From Welwitschia mirabilis (lineage: Eukaryota > Gnetophyta > Gnetopsida > Welwitschiales), in contig JBOZIK010000001.1 in assembly GCA_051453625.1 (NCBI GenBank), positions 183,804,978-183,868,977 of the forward strand: DNA of 64,000 nucleotides, in the 5' to 3' direction. The notes beneath the pieces are model-generated. The model had not been told where the DNA came from. It made no database searches and saw nothing but the letters and a program-made list of their open reading frames with translations. Of this stretch, positions 22,746 to 35,535 are shown one piece after another. Position 1 is the stretch's first letter; each line of letters begins with the position of its first letter. Both the position numbers and the translations under genes were made by a program.

Positions 22746-25275
22746 CTACCCTTTGAGTAATTTTTTTGCACTAACATCTTAAACCCATTATGATATATTT
22801 ACCTTCATCTATGCAAGACTCAAGCCTTAGTAAAAAGAACAAAACTTCTATAGAATTAGAATAAAATTTCAAAGACCATAACTTTTCCAATTCATTTTCA
22901 TATTCCTTCTAATATGATGTATTGAAAGAGTTGTTGATTAAACATAAAAAAGCTAAGATATGAACTACTACTAACTTTAAATGCATAAACTTTTTTATTT
23001 ACACTAATGTTTTTCATAAGTTCTAGAATCATGTATAAAAATTTACATGTATTTCCTCTTACTTCAAAATAATTTAGAAAGTTTTAAATATTTTAAAGGT
23101 TTTTTTCCATTATTTTAAGCCTCTATTAACATATCACTTTAGAAATTTTTTAACTTCTAGGTTAGATTTTTCTTATAGGATAGATTCTTCTTTTAGTTTA
23201 GATTTATTCTAGGGGGAAAAAACCTTAGAAATTGCATTCTTGATGGACTTTCTTGTCTAAAACCTTGCAAGCACTTCCATTTATACAATCATCCTCTTAA
23301 ATCCTTTAAATTAGGAATTTCCACATTTCATTATCTTAAACTTCTCCATTTGTCCCTTTCATCTTCTAATAAATTCACTATACCTACAAACCATTCACCT
23401 TAGCCATTTACCCATGAGTTTTGAAAATTACTAATCTAGGTTAAAATCCCTTAAAATAAAAATCAATAATAAGCAACCATGTTATCACCTAAGTAATGGT
23501 TAATATTACATTTACTTATGGGTTTTTAAGGGAAAGGATGCTTAATTTGGGTAGGTTATTAAGAATACATTTACTTATGATCTTTAGTTTCAATAAAACT
23601 TGGTTAAAAAAGTGGGATTTACCTTAGCATGTACTTTTTAAGTAAAAAGTCTTTAATGGGAATAACATTTATCTTAACTATGCTAATGAGTCAATTATCT
23701 CCTAAAAATGCATAAAAAATTGATTATGGGAAGATATAGAAAATAGAATAATATATCTCTTATTCAAAGGCATATAATATTAATCACTTAGTTGGGTTTA
23801 CTTAACTACATTAGGGCTATTAACATTTGCTAGCAATGCATCTCTAATGATCTATTTGCCACATGTTCAACTGCATCAAGGCTATAAACTCTCATTCATA
23901 ATGCAACATTGATTTCTGCATAATACGACATGCTTAACTCTATTATCAAAACATGTTATAACATGGGATGATTAAAGTGGTTCAAAAGCATAATACAAAG
24001 GAATATGTAAAGGTATAAATAGAAAACAAAGGAATGAAAAGGTGGGAATCATAGGTCTTATGTGAACCACTGCCTTTTAAATTTCATACTTAGGATTTGC
24101 ATCAATTACTTAAATCCCTATAGGTTACTTGGTTAAAAATTAACTTGGTTAATATATTAATCCACTAAAAATACAAAAAGATAATAAAGGGCTAATAACT
24201 TAGGATATTTCACACATTTATTCATTGGTTTTTTGTTTTACTTCATTTGTGCATTTTCCATCTCATTTACCTCATATCACTTCACTACATTCCACTTCAT
24301 ATCACTTTCATGAGAAATAAGTCCTAAAGCATTAACTGTTTTTATGGATAGTCCTTTTTCACTTATCACATGTCTAGTTGTAAATAGCTTATCTTTTTTC
24401 CTTAGCTTAATTTACATTGTTTTTTAATAAAAGAACTCTTGGTAATCTGTCTAGACCTATGTTTCAACTAACTTAACATTTTCAACATAAACTTGGAGGA
24501 AAAAGTTAAGTTTTAATTTAGGGGGATGTGGCATCTTGATTTTCACTAAACGTTTTTGCTGTGATGTCTTAATTATATACNNNNNNNNNNNNNNNNNNNN
24601 NNNNNNNNNNNNNNNNNNNNNNNNNNNNNNNNNNNNNNNNNNNNNNNNNNNNNNNNNNNNNNNNNNNNNNNNNNNNNNNNNNNNNNNNNNNNNNNNNNNN
24701 NNNNNNNNNNAATATGATCCACTAAAAAATAAAAAAAAAATTTAATAAAGAGCTGATAACTTAGGATAGTTCACTAATTTATTTATTAATTTCTGGTCTC
24801 ACTTCATTCATGCATTCTCCATCACATTTACCTCACATCACTTCACTACATTCCACTTCATATTATTTTCATTAGGATTAACTCCTATGACATTATTCAT
24901 TCTTTACAATTAGTTTTTTTACTTAGCACATGTTCAATTATAGAGAGCTTATCTTTTTCCTTAGCTTAATTTACATTATTTTCAATAAACGAACTCTTTG
25001 TGATCTGTTTATGCCTATGTTCTTAAATAACTTAACATTTTTATCATAAACTTTAAGGATAAATTTGAGTTTTGGTTAGAAGGTGTGGCACCTTGATTTT
25101 CACTAAAATTATTTGACATAGATAATGTTTCCATTTTTAACTATTAGTCATAACTTTTTTCAAGTTATATCATTTGCATACTTGACATGCGTTTTACATA
25201 GACAACATTTCCATGTTTAACCATTTTGTTATCGACTTTTTGCTAAGGAACTAGTAAAAGACTAGTTAGGAGTTG
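22746..25275 (+). other. Interior of element I, no recognised gene; duplicated flanks round a gap
   Basis: AT-rich, with no pol motif found. Sequence at about 24160-24580 (for example CACTTCACTACATTCCACTT and GGATGTGGCATCTTGATTTT) recurs with changes at 24711-25100 beyond the 130-N gap. It is either a direct repeat or overlapping contigs. Confidence 0.5.
24581..24710. other. Assembly gap, 130 N
   Basis: The flanks carry diverged copies of the same 400-bp sequence. Confidence 0.95.
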
Positions 25276-26608
25276 TGTTAATATGTAAAATTTGACATTT
25301 GTATCAAGTGTTTCAAGATAATTCATTATAAATAAAGATGTTAATTTAACTATTTAATCATAAAATATATCTTCTATGGTCTTTAAAATAAAAATTTAAT
25401 ATTATATTTTTCTCCATATTAATTGTAGATTTTTAGCCATGTTTTGGAAGACATGGCAGAAGATAGACTTAATTCCACATAAAACAATGATGGAAATGGA
25501 GATATGAGATGGCAACATGTAGCAAAAGCATTTGAAGACATGTAATAGAGGCATATGAGTGTGGCATTAGAGACATGTAAAAATAGCACTAGTTGATAGA
25601 GGAATTTGGCTTTAAAGGCTATATGTTGGACTCATCATGATGTAGATTCTTGTTAATGCTACATGATGATCTCCACCAAACACTACCAGACAACTTTTAC
25701 CAAATGCTAAATGATGAAGATTCTACCTAATGCTAAAGGATAAAATCTTATCTACCTAATTCTACAAGACAACATCTACCTAATGCTACAAGATAGAATC
25801 TTATGTACTTAATGTTAAATGATGAAGATTCTACCTAACACTATAATCCAAGAGTTTGTAATCACCCTTGACCACCTTCTCTCCTTCTAAAAGGGCCTTG
25901 AATCCTTTATTTTATTCATCTTTACCTTGGAAAAACTACAGACTTTGGAACATTAACTTGTGATGGCTTTTTAAGCAACTCTTTGAGGAAGTGAGCCAGT
26001 CTTTAAGGATTATTGAGGAGTTATTCCTGATTTATTCTTTCTTTGTTATAACCTTATTCTTTATATAATGCAAAAGTTATTTTTCTATGATCTTGATTCA
26101 TGATTAATATCATAATAAGGATGCTTAGATAAATTTTTTAATTATTAAGTTTAATTTATTCACGAAAATTCCTCTTTATCACTTAGTCTTCTAATTTCAT
26201 AGATCTTGGATACTTTAGAAGTCCTTACTTGCTATTATTATTTAAGATTAAAGTGTTAGTTGGATTTACCATTTATCATATAGTGGATGAGATTATGCCC
26301 CATGAATTAGACTAAAAGCACTTGATGGTTTTTATTGTTTTACAGAAAGACCATTAGACAACCTTGGAGTGAATGATTTCATAGGACAAATCAGTAATAC
26401 TTAGAGCTAGTTTGCTTCCCTTCTCTCTAAGATGAATTTTTTTAACCTCTACTCTAAAATTCATTATTTTCCTTTCTTTCTTACTTTTATAACTTGTATT
26501 AATATTAACATTAGTGCAATTCTAGAAAATATCCAATGTTATCCCTGAGGAAGAACAATAGCTAAGTGAAGAGTTAGCTTAAATCTGAGACATTGTACTA
26601 AAAGTTAA
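25276..26608 (+). repeat. 3' LTR of element I
   Basis: Starts TGTTAATATGTAAAAT and matches 20038-21211 to GACATTGTACTA then AGTTAAT, where similarity stops. It contains the short-unit array at 25635-25855 and CTAAAAGGGCCTTGAATCC at the promoter position. Confidence 0.7.
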
Positions 26609-27875
26609 TCATTTTGAAAATTCCCAAAGTGCATCTTCAAGTTAATCTCCTTCTAATTCTTTGTTAGACAACAATTCTAAGAAACCTTTATATTTGTCAA
26701 ATTAACCTTCAGCATTTTTAAACATTACTTCTAGTTCTAATGTTATATCCCAATCCTTTAGTTCTAATGTTATTTCTCAATCCCTTAAATAATTCATTGT
26801 AAATAAGAAAAAATAGGTAAAAATTCCTTTTGATCTACTAATAGGGAATGATGTAGAATTAAAAAACCTTAATGCCTACTCCATAGTTTCAAAAGAGGAT
26901 GATAAGAACCCTTTCCAACATCTATCTAAAATTAAACAACTAGTCCTCACATTGGAAAATGGAAAAAGAAGATTAGTGATAGGACATACATGATCATTTT
27001 TATTTTTACCCTCAAGGAAAAGATAAAAACTAGTTGAAAATTAATTTAACATAAAATCCTAAAAAATCGAAAAGCAATCCAAAATGCCTTTATCAAATGT
27101 GTTATGAGTAAAACCATCATGAGATAAAAAAGAAAAGAGATTAGAAATTTCTCCCAACATCTCTATGGAAACTATGAAATAACATATGAGAGGTTCCTTA
27201 CTATAGCTTCATCTAACCTTATGGATATGTTCTCAAAAGAGGAGTAAATTGATCATTTTTATAGTAGAATCAATAGCCTAATTAAATAGCTTATATATTT
27301 TTCATGTGAAGGTAATCTTTTGACTATAACGTTGAATCAAACATGAAAATGTTTAGAGGGTATAGTAGAGATAACTCAAGCCTAGCCAAAACCTAAACCT
27401 AAGGAAAATACATCATTAGGGCATGTGCTCAAAGACCTTAAAAGAACATAACATGAAGATCCCACAAATCCTAACAATCTTCTCAAGGATTTAGCTAGCA
27501 CATTGGATAGGCAGACTAGATCTCTAACTAATGCTAAGGTAGTAAATTAGAAATCATCATCTTTTTACTCTTCTTATGAAATTTGTAAAGATAGTTTCCA
27601 TTTAATAAAGGAATGTCTAGCCTTATCCACTTACAAAGAAATAGTTTTTAAGGCTTGTACTTTTAACCAAAGGTATAACATAAATAGAAATAGTCAATTC
27701 CCACTAAGAACTAATGGGTTATTCCCTACCTTTAAGATCTATTTTGAAAATAGATTTATAAACTAGAATTTTTAGCCTAGTTCTTCTAATTATCAAGGCC
27801 ACTAAGATGACATCCTTTAGACTTGAATAGAACAATTTAGAAAAATGTATGAAACCATAAAAAAATAACTATAAA
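26609..27875 (+). pseudogene. Gag of element O, broken
   Basis: From about 26840 the plus strand reads GNDVELKNLNAYS, FQHLSKIKQLVLT and, further on, RREISNFSQHLYGNYEITYE, the capsid (Retrotrans_gag) region, with scattered TAG/TAA stops. A CCHC zinc knuckle lies at about 27571-27612, YEICKDSFHLIKEC: the first Cys has become Tyr (G-to-A), the other three ligands remain. The tail runs into the 479-N gap at 27876. It matches Gag of C (57868-59250) in order and motifs. Confidence 0.75.
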
Positions 27876-28354
27876 NNNNNNNNNNNNNNNNNNNNNNNNN
27901 NNNNNNNNNNNNNNNNNNNNNNNNNNNNNNNNNNNNNNNNNNNNNNNNNNNNNNNNNNNNNNNNNNNNNNNNNNNNNNNNNNNNNNNNNNNNNNNNNNNN
28001 NNNNNNNNNNNNNNNNNNNNNNNNNNNNNNNNNNNNNNNNNNNNNNNNNNNNNNNNNNNNNNNNNNNNNNNNNNNNNNNNNNNNNNNNNNNNNNNNNNNN
28101 NNNNNNNNNNNNNNNNNNNNNNNNNNNNNNNNNNNNNNNNNNNNNNNNNNNNNNNNNNNNNNNNNNNNNNNNNNNNNNNNNNNNNNNNNNNNNNNNNNNN
28201 NNNNNNNNNNNNNNNNNNNNNNNNNNNNNNNNNNNNNNNNNNNNNNNNNNNNNNNNNNNNNNNNNNNNNNNNNNNNNNNNNNNNNNNNNNNNNNNNNNNN
28301 NNNNNNNNNNNNNNNNNNNNNNNNNNNNNNNNNNNNNNNNNNNNNNNNNNNNNN
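27876..28354. other. Assembly gap, 479 N
   Basis: The gap falls between the zinc-knuckle region and the end of Gag of O. Any open frame drawn through it is an artefact. Confidence 0.95.
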
Positions 28355-29440
28355 ACACCTAATGAAACAAAGCAAAGACAAAGAAAATCTCATTAGGGTA
28401 TTACAACAAATAATGATGAAAAATCAAAGACGACAAGGCATTCTTGCAATCCAAATAATCTCAAATTTAAATGATGTTAAAAAGCATTAAAAAGTAATAA
28501 CTATAAGTAAACTTAATACTATCCCAAAGCTTTAACATTAAACCATAATTAGGATCCTAAGGACAAAACTAATGATGACATATAAATCCTTGAGAATCCA
28601 AGTTTCCCTTTAGCTCCAATGCCTAAATAAAACACCAACATCAAACTTGGTAAGATATTAGAAATACCATGACTTGAGAGATTAAAAACTAATCCCACCT
28701 ATGATGAATACCTTAAGGCCATAATGTAAGATGTGAGTATTAACTTATCCTTTTAAAAAATCTTACAAGATAAACCAAAGTATGTCAAGGCATGGAAGAA
28801 CTTGATGAAAAGAAAACAAAAAGAACCATACCTATTAATGTATTTATTGCTCAATCCATGACTAACTTATTCATGTAAAAGTACCCAAAATTTAAAGACC
28901 TGGAGGCTACAAAAATGAGTTTTATGTTGGAAGGAAATAAAAGATTAAAAAAAGTATTAATTAACATTAGAGCTAGTATTACCTCTTCACATACGTAAGA
29001 AATTTGATTTAGACAGTAGGTTGAAACCCATAAAAATAGTTTTAGAGTTCGTTAATGTAGTAATCAAGAGATCCATAGGAATCATCAAAGATCTAATTAT
29101 TTAAATTGAAGATGCCTATTACCACTTAACATTGTAGTGATTATAGTTGAGGATAATGGAGTTACACTTTACTTTTAGGGAGAGCGGAAGAGATTTTTGT
29201 GTTACCACACACTATGCCATAGATAATAGAACTGGTATGATGGAGTGTCATATTGGTAATAGAAAAATCATGATTAGAGTCTTCGATATAGCTAAAAAAA
29301 CATAGTAGAAGACATAGAATTTGATGAAAAAATTAGGTTAATAATGCTTCTCCAACATCATACCATAGAGGAAAGGCTCTTAGCCTTACATGAGAAGACT
29401 TTATTTACTAATCATCTTAAATGTTCTAATATCATTTAAT
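28355..29440 (+). pseudogene. Gag end and protease of element O, broken
   Basis: 28355-28850 is the low-complexity Gag-protease linker. From about 28855 a decayed retropepsin region follows (INIRASIT for the active-site stretch, frame-shifted afterwards). Then comes the conserved post-protease segment, out of frame, near 29240-29300. EERLLALHEKTLFTNH around 29370-29420 corresponds to EERLILLHKPILYDD in C. No intact Asp-Thr/Ser-Gly triplet remains. Confidence 0.65.
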
Positions 29441-30480
29441 AGCCTTAGTTCTTCCAATTCTTTAACCATAACAATGATCTTTTAAGTAATGATTCGTATT
29501 ATAGAGAAAATTACATGTTTGCAATCCTCACTAAAAAGGAAAACCCAATTTTCATAAGTGAGGATTATGTAATTCATCTAAATAAATTACCCAATGGTTT
29601 AAAGTAGATCTTTTACATGATAATGCTAAGAAACCATTGATTATGAGTGACCAACTCATTCTTCAATAAGAAAATGATTTGATTCATGTTATTACATAAA
29701 AAATGCATGCCTTTCCTTAGATACATAGAGACCTTATGGTATTATGCCATTTATTATCCAACATAAGATCTATTTAGAGGACAATACTAAACTAATTAGA
29801 TAATCCTCAAAGAAGACTTAATATAGTCCTTAAGCAAATTATTAAAGATGAAATCATTAGACTTATAAATGCTAGATATATTCCATTTCTGATAGTGACT
29901 GGATTAGCTTCTTAACTCTGGTGCCAAAGAAATATGAAAAATAAATAATATGCATATATTTTAGAAAATTCAATGAGGTAACCAAGGAAGACAATTGTCC
30001 ATTATCATTTCTTAATTAAGATCTTAACTACATTCAAGGCCACTTACATTATTATTTTTTTAATGGTTGTAGTGACTATAATCAAGTTACATAGCTAATG
30101 AGGATTAATCCAAAGCACCCTCTACCTTATCCTTTAAGAATTTTGCTTTTAATAATACCCTTTAGTTTATGCAATACACTAGGTACTTCTAAAAAGTCAT
30201 GATAGGAATATTTTCAGAATTAATTAAGGAATCCATTAAAATTTTCATAAATGATTTTTTTAATCTCTAGGGATTCTTTTGAGCAAACCATAAAGATATT
30301 AGAATATGTTTTAGATTATTACATAAAAAGTAACATACACTTGAGTTGGAAGACGAGTCACTTCTTTGTAAAAGATGTTATTGTATTAGGCCACCACATT
30401 TCAAGTGAAGGAATTAGAATGGATCCAACTAGAATTACCATTATTTGTAACCTTCCTCCACTTATTAATGTCAAATAACT
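29441..30480 (+). pseudogene. RT of element O, broken
   Basis: The linker reads RQPQRRLN-like sequence with IIKDEIIRLINARYI (29820-29885), the entry to RT in Athila-type pol. The palm reads, in shifted frames, the HYHFL and GCSDYNQ-like regions at 30000-30080. The active-site box at about 30244-30256 is FIND instead of FMDD, so the first catalytic Asp is Asn. 30251-30478 is an open out-of-frame continuation that covers VLGHHISSEGIRMD and the thumb. Confidence 0.75.
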
Positions 30481-31110
30481 TATATCATTTATTAGGCATA
30501 TTTGTTTCTACCAAAGATTCATTAATGATTATGCCAAAATTTGTAAAATTCTTCATTTATTACTCATGAAAGATGTGCAATTTCGTTATAATAAGGAATG
30601 CCAAAAAGATTTTGATGATATACAAGATAAAATTACATATCAGCCTATTGTATAAGGACTTAATTAGACTAAGGATTTTGATTTATTATGTGATGTGTTT
30701 AACATATGAAAAGGTGTTGTATTATGATAAAAGCATGGAAAGGGATATAAGGTTATTAGCTATATTAGTGAGACCCTCTCTATTGCTGAACTTAACTATA
30801 CAACCATCAAAAAATAATTGTTATTAATTATCATTTTCTAGAAAAACTTAGATATTAACTTCTTAGGTTTTATATCAATGTTTATACTAATCATGCTACA
30901 ATCCATTATCTTATGATTAAGAAGGAGTTTAGTTCTAGATTAATTAGATGGTTGTTCTTAATAAAAGAACTTAATCTTATCATCATTGATAAATTAGGAA
31001 ACATAATTATGTTTCATAAATGCCTCAAGACAAATGGTCTTTTCACTTCTCACCTAATCTTTCCATTTAAGATTCATTTTCTAATGAGTAACTCTTTGTA
31101 ATTATATGTT
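30481..31110 (+). pseudogene. RNase H of element O, broken
   Basis: Connection and RNase H follow the RT. FDLLCDVFNI near 30690 holds the first catalytic Asp. The helix that normally carries Glu is interrupted by a stop near 30825. 30913-31101 is open with KEFSSRLIRWLFLIKELNL, the same tether as in A and C. Confidence 0.65.
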
Positions 31111-32460
31111 TTCAATGTTCTAACCCATGATATGTAGACATTATTAGTTACTTAGTTACCATGAAAACTCCTTAACGTTATACTAGAAATAAATGGAAAT
31201 ATTTTATTCATAGAATAGGATGTTATGAATGGTGTGAATTGCATTTGTGTTATAGGCTTAAAGATCAAATAATGCATAAATGTGTATCTTAATTGAAACA
31301 AAAATATGTCCTAACTTTATGTCATTGTGGGATATGTGATGGACATTTTAGTGGTTAAAAGGGAGCCATGAAAATTTTACATGCAAGACTTTATTGAGCC
31401 ACTTATTTGTAAAACTTCTTTGACTTTGTTAGGAGATGTCATACTTACCAATATTTTGGAATCCTTTCTAAAATTCAAGACATGTTCTTACAATATATTC
31501 TTAAATGTGAACCTTTTAATTATTGAACTATTAATTTTATAGGATCTTTAACATTATTTTCTTGTAATAAAGACTATATTATTCTGGCTATTGATTATGT
31601 AACTAAGTGAGTTGAGGCAATTCCTACTACTTCTAATGATGCTAAGACTATATGTTATTTTCTTAGTTTAAATATCTTTCATAAATTTAATTTTTCAAAG
31701 CTTTTTATTAGTGATCAATGAACTTATTTCATAATTAAAATCTTTAGAAAAATTCTTCTTTTAGTAGGAATATAATATATTACCATCAATGCTTACCATC
31801 CTTAAGTTAATGACCAGGTTAAGAATGCTAATAAAGCCAAAAAAATGCTTTAAAAACTAGCGTTAAAGAATAAAAATTCATGGTCTCTCAAACTTAATGA
31901 TTTTCTTTGGTCTTATTATATATCTTGGTGTATTTCCCTTGATTTCTTTCCATATGAACTTGTATATGAAAATCATTGTATTCTTCTAGTGATATATACT
32001 ATAACTCATATAAAATAGTGCATTAACTTGATCTTCTTAATCTTGATGAAAATGTTGAACATTAACTAGCATAATTACAATACCTTAATGGAAAACAAAC
32101 CCATGCTATTCATAAATAATTCATGCAAAAATATCAAGAAAAGGCCATTCATGATAAGAAACTTTTACATAAGTAATTTAAAGCTAGTCAGTTAGTATTG
32201 TTTTATAATACTTGAGTGCATCTTATTCATTACAAGTTAACTTCCAATTGGTTATAACCTTATCTTATAGAGAAACTAAATCCTAATAGTTGAGATTTCT
32301 AATCTAAATATTAAGATAAAACTAAAGGTTAATGGATAACAGTTAAAACTTTATCAATAATTTGATGATTTTCATTTTACTATAAACATGATAAAAGTAA
32401 TTGACTTGGAAGATTCTCGTAATCAAGAGGAGGATCTTCCCTTTTCCATCATTTGAATAA
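31111..32460 (+). pseudogene. Integrase of element O, broken
   Basis: HHCC region at about 31310-31470 (LCHCGICDGHFSG, then RRCHTYQYFG with the second Cys changed to Tyr). In the core LAIDYVTK near 31580 gives the first catalytic Asp and FISDQ near 31710 the second. The helix expected to read N-R-E-I-K reads NANKAKKML near 31830, so the catalytic Glu is gone. The C-terminal part continues to about 32455, ending in the acidic EEDLP-like tail also seen in C. Confidence 0.75.
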
Positions 32461-33900
32461 GTTATTAGTCATATCCTTTGGTTTAGTTATTCTACTACTT
32501 GATTACTAGTTTACTTGGTTTTATACTAAAATTCATTTGATTTATCATAGAAGTACTTTTACATCTGGATGCTTACAGTGATAAAAATTGGATTTAAACT
32601 AATATTAAATACATTTCCATATTTTTGATTGCCAATATACATGTGATGTCTTATTAAAAAGTCAATTATGTTAGATCTAATGCGTACCTTTAGCTATGTA
32701 CTTGTTAATTTACCTTGTTAATGATCAGTCAATATAGAAATTTCTAGTTCATGGATGTAGTAATATACATTCTTTAAACAAAAGAAAAAAAAGAATGGAA
32801 ATAAAGAAATAGGAAGAAAATAAATTCCATAATGTTTTACTACAAGTGCACTAGGAAAACGTTTTCTGAGAGGATCTTTTAGTAATCTAATATGGTAGTT
32901 TTGGGAACTCCATTAGAGAATCAGCCAACTGTGATCTAGCTTGAGCTTATGATTCTTTACTCTTTTGTTAGTGGTTGCATTTCCTTCATTATCATAAATG
33001 GTATTTTTCATACCTTATTAACTTAATAAAACTTCATAGCATAGTGATTATTAGAAATAATAAGGTGTCATTTACTATTATAGCTATTGATTAAATTAAA
33101 TTATGGTTTTAATATTACATTGATGCTTTACAAGATAACCATTAGGTGTTGTCTGAATAAAATAATTATATGATGCTCAATAATAATTAGTATTGAATTA
33201 TGCAATTTCAATATCAAATAATTATATGACATATACAAATGGATCTCATTAGATTAGCATTTAGGGCATAGTTAGTTAATATTCTTCATTTTTTTCTATT
33301 TACACTTAACATTTTATGATAATTTTTTAGATATTTTAAAGTTATACTTACACTTACTTATTAAGTTAACTTGTCTTCTTCCAATACTCTAGTCATTTAT
33401 CCCATGCTTGAGCACCTTATCTTTTCACTATCCATCTATTCCACTTTACATCTCATTCTTAGTTTAGTTTATTTTTATTTTCTTTTCTACCTTAATTTTA
33501 TCTTTTTAACTTATGTGTACTTTCTACTAGATGATCTCTTACTTGTGATGCATCTTTTGCAATCTTTTAGATGCTATAGTACTTTGTTCTCATTCTATTT
33601 GCTTTTTTTTAAATTCTAATGCATAAATGACCCTAGTTGAGGGCTTATTTATATGAAACTTTTAAGAACTGATTTATTAAAAACAAGTTTTTATGTGGAT
33701 TTATGTTTGTCACAAATTTAAATCACATGCTTAAACATAATACATATCTTTTTGTGATGATTATTTTGAATGAGATATACTTTATGTTTAATAATGCAAT
33801 CATTTTGAAGTATTATCTTTTATTTTCTATCTAAGTTGGCTAGCTACCATGCTTTTTCACTTGCTTTATCTAGTTCTAACCAATGCTTAGTGGCGGGCTA
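32461..33900 (+). other. 3' non-coding region of element O with conserved block
   Basis: Contains the block shared with A and C: a purine tract (32777-32823), then GAGAGGATCTT, then ATGGTAGTTTTGGGAACTCC and CAGCCAACTGTGA at 32890-32940. The rest is T-rich, including an accidental hydrophobic frame at 33371-33619. The immediate LTR neighbour AGTGGCGGGCTA (33889-33900) is a weak terminal polypurine tract. Confidence 0.6.
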
Positions 33901-35017
33901 TGTTAGTTGGCCAACTTGATCATATTTAAAGGTGGTTTTGAGTGTGATTATAGGAACTTTTAATAGGATTAATGATCCAAATTGAGAATTTTCCATATCA
34001 AGGATCCAAAATAATGAATTAAGCATAATCTAAATTAAAATTAATTAGTTATAAAGCATTTAAAAAAATGACATGGCTTGGAGTAGTGACATGATGATAA
34101 CCTTGAAGATACATGGCAATAGTATCAGTTGGTAAAGACATCATGATTTAAAGGCTAAATGTTGGAATCATCATGAAAAACTCCACCTAATATAAGAAGA
34201 TAAAGATTCCACCTAATGCTATAAGATAAATATTATACCTAATGCCACTAGATAAAGATTCTACCTAATACTATAAGACAAGGAATATTATCTATCCTAT
34301 CTAGGCTACATGATAAACATTATAATCACCACCTACTACTATAATCTAAAGGATCCTAACCATCTTAATTTTATGCTTTCCTATGAAAAGGGACCTGAGC
34401 CCTTATTTGTAAGATCATATTTGGTGTATCAAAATCACTTGTAACCTTAGATTATTTTAGGGAAAGGAATACATCTACTTGTGGTAATAGATACTCTTAG
34501 TATTGGGCTGTGTATTCTCCATTAAGGAATTATTACTAGTTAGTGAATGTATGAAAGTATGTTTTGATTAATAATTTTTTCTTTCTTTCTCTCAATTATA
34601 CCTCTCTTTATCTTTCTTATATCTTATGTTAATGTTAATTTAATATTTTACTATATTAGATCTAATATTAATATAGGTTATAAGAGCCAACTTGGGTGAT
34701 AACAAGTTGGTACAATTGGTTAAGTTAATTGTATTTACATCCCTTTAATTTCCATTACATTGCATTTTCCACTTTCATTGCATGTCATTATTTCATCCCT
34801 TCATGTGCATTATTAATTTCATTTTACTTAATTAAAAATACCGAAAAAAAATCATTTCTTTCTCTTTGGAGGAATTAAAAATCTTGTTAATAATTTAATT
34901 GCTTCACCAGTTTATAATATTTGAATTATACCCTATACTAGAGTGTGTCTTATGCTAAGAATAAGTTAAATCACTAAAGTAGAGACATATCTTTAATGCA
35001 TGTCTAAGAGACGATTA
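33901..35017 (+). repeat. 3' LTR of element O
   Basis: Starts TGTTAGTTGGCCAACTTGAT, ends AGAGACGATTA; 1117 bp. Pairs with 18570-19703. Contains the short-unit array at 34175-34285 and AAAAGGGACCTGAGCCCTTA at the promoter position. Confidence 0.85.
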
Positions 35018-35535
35018 GTGGCTTGTGCAGCACTTTATCTATAGTAGTAAATGCTATATTTAAAAATAAGTTAAAGAAATTTAATCTTATTTTGGTTGTT
35101 CTAGAATCTAAGGCCCCTGTAAGTGGCTATCACATAGCTAATGTCATACCTTTTTTGAAGAGAGGTTTTGTACTAATTCATAATTACACTCTATTGTATT
35201 TTATTCCTCTTATATTTCCCCATCATAAAGAATTATATTTTGTACTTATCTCTCCTAGCTTTGATACTCCTACTACAAAAATTAGGTAGTTCATCCAGAA
35301 AGAATTTCCATGTAGGAATGTAAGGGGAATCGTAATCAAGCTATAGCACTAATTGCAACTATTCTTTAAGGGAGGCTTCAGTTTATGGTACTACACTTTA
35401 ATTGAATACTATTGTTGAACCCAAAAGGATTCCTCTTATCCCTAGCTTTCTATTTATCAAGGGTGTTGCTTTGCAAGAAGGTGCTTTTGGATGTGCTATT
35501 AGTGGAACTAGACCAATTGCTATGGTGATAATATA
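35018..35535 (+). pseudogene. HSK: Homoserine kinase pseudogene, 3' segment
   Basis: The frame cut at 18569 resumes here (the first five bases are the target duplication). VVNAIFKNKLKKFNL, then LESKAPVSGYHIANVIP, PFLKRGFVLIHNY and KELYFVLISPSF match the middle of plant homoserine kinase, including the SGYH.DN motif. After a frameshift come QAIALIATIL, TIVEPKRIPLIP and, at 35474-35525, EGAFGCAISGTRPIAMV, the third GHMP motif (family GAFGCTISGAGPTAVAV, with the second Gly changed to Arg). The last 60 or so residues are not recognisable. It lies on the plus strand, the same orientation as chromovirus E. Confidence 0.92.

Larger units (their letters stand above)
20038..26608 (+). mobile_element. 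Element I, O-related, nested in the leader of O
   Basis: Two related LTRs (20038-21211 and 25276-26608), both starting TGTTAA, enclose a primer site, a gag fragment and about 2.5 kb of unrecognised DNA. No protease, RT or integrase is visible, so it is either internally deleted or non-autonomous. Its flanks (TTGTA left, TCATT right) are not a convincing target duplication, and the exact ends are uncertain. A 130-N gap with duplicated flanks (24581-24710) also complicates its interior. Confidence 0.6.
18570..35017 (+). mobile_element. Athila-like element O inserted in homoserine kinase
   Basis: The LTRs at 18570-19703 and 33901-35017 are homologous end to end. A primer site follows the first. 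Gag, protease, RT, RNase H and integrase remnants lie in order between 26640 and 32450 on the plus strand, followed by a 1.4-kb 3' non-coding region. The outer ends meet the two halves of one homoserine kinase frame and a 5-bp target duplication. The leader is interrupted by a related element I (20038-26608), so O proper is about 9.9 kb. All coding parts are broken. Confidence 0.85.

Noticed and set aside
27837-28393. Long open frames through N runs (also 46081-46824, 52074-53054, 57152-57889)
   Set aside because: They exist only because N was read through; no coding evidence on either side.
33371-33619. Hydrophobic 82-codon frame, possible membrane protein
   Set aside because: It lies in T-rich 3' non-coding DNA of O; Phe/Leu/Tyr content follows from base composition.
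18196-35535. A functional homoserine kinase with one very large intron
   Set aside because: The intervening DNA is a complete LTR element with target duplication, splice sites are not needed to explain it, and the exonic parts have stops and frameshifts.
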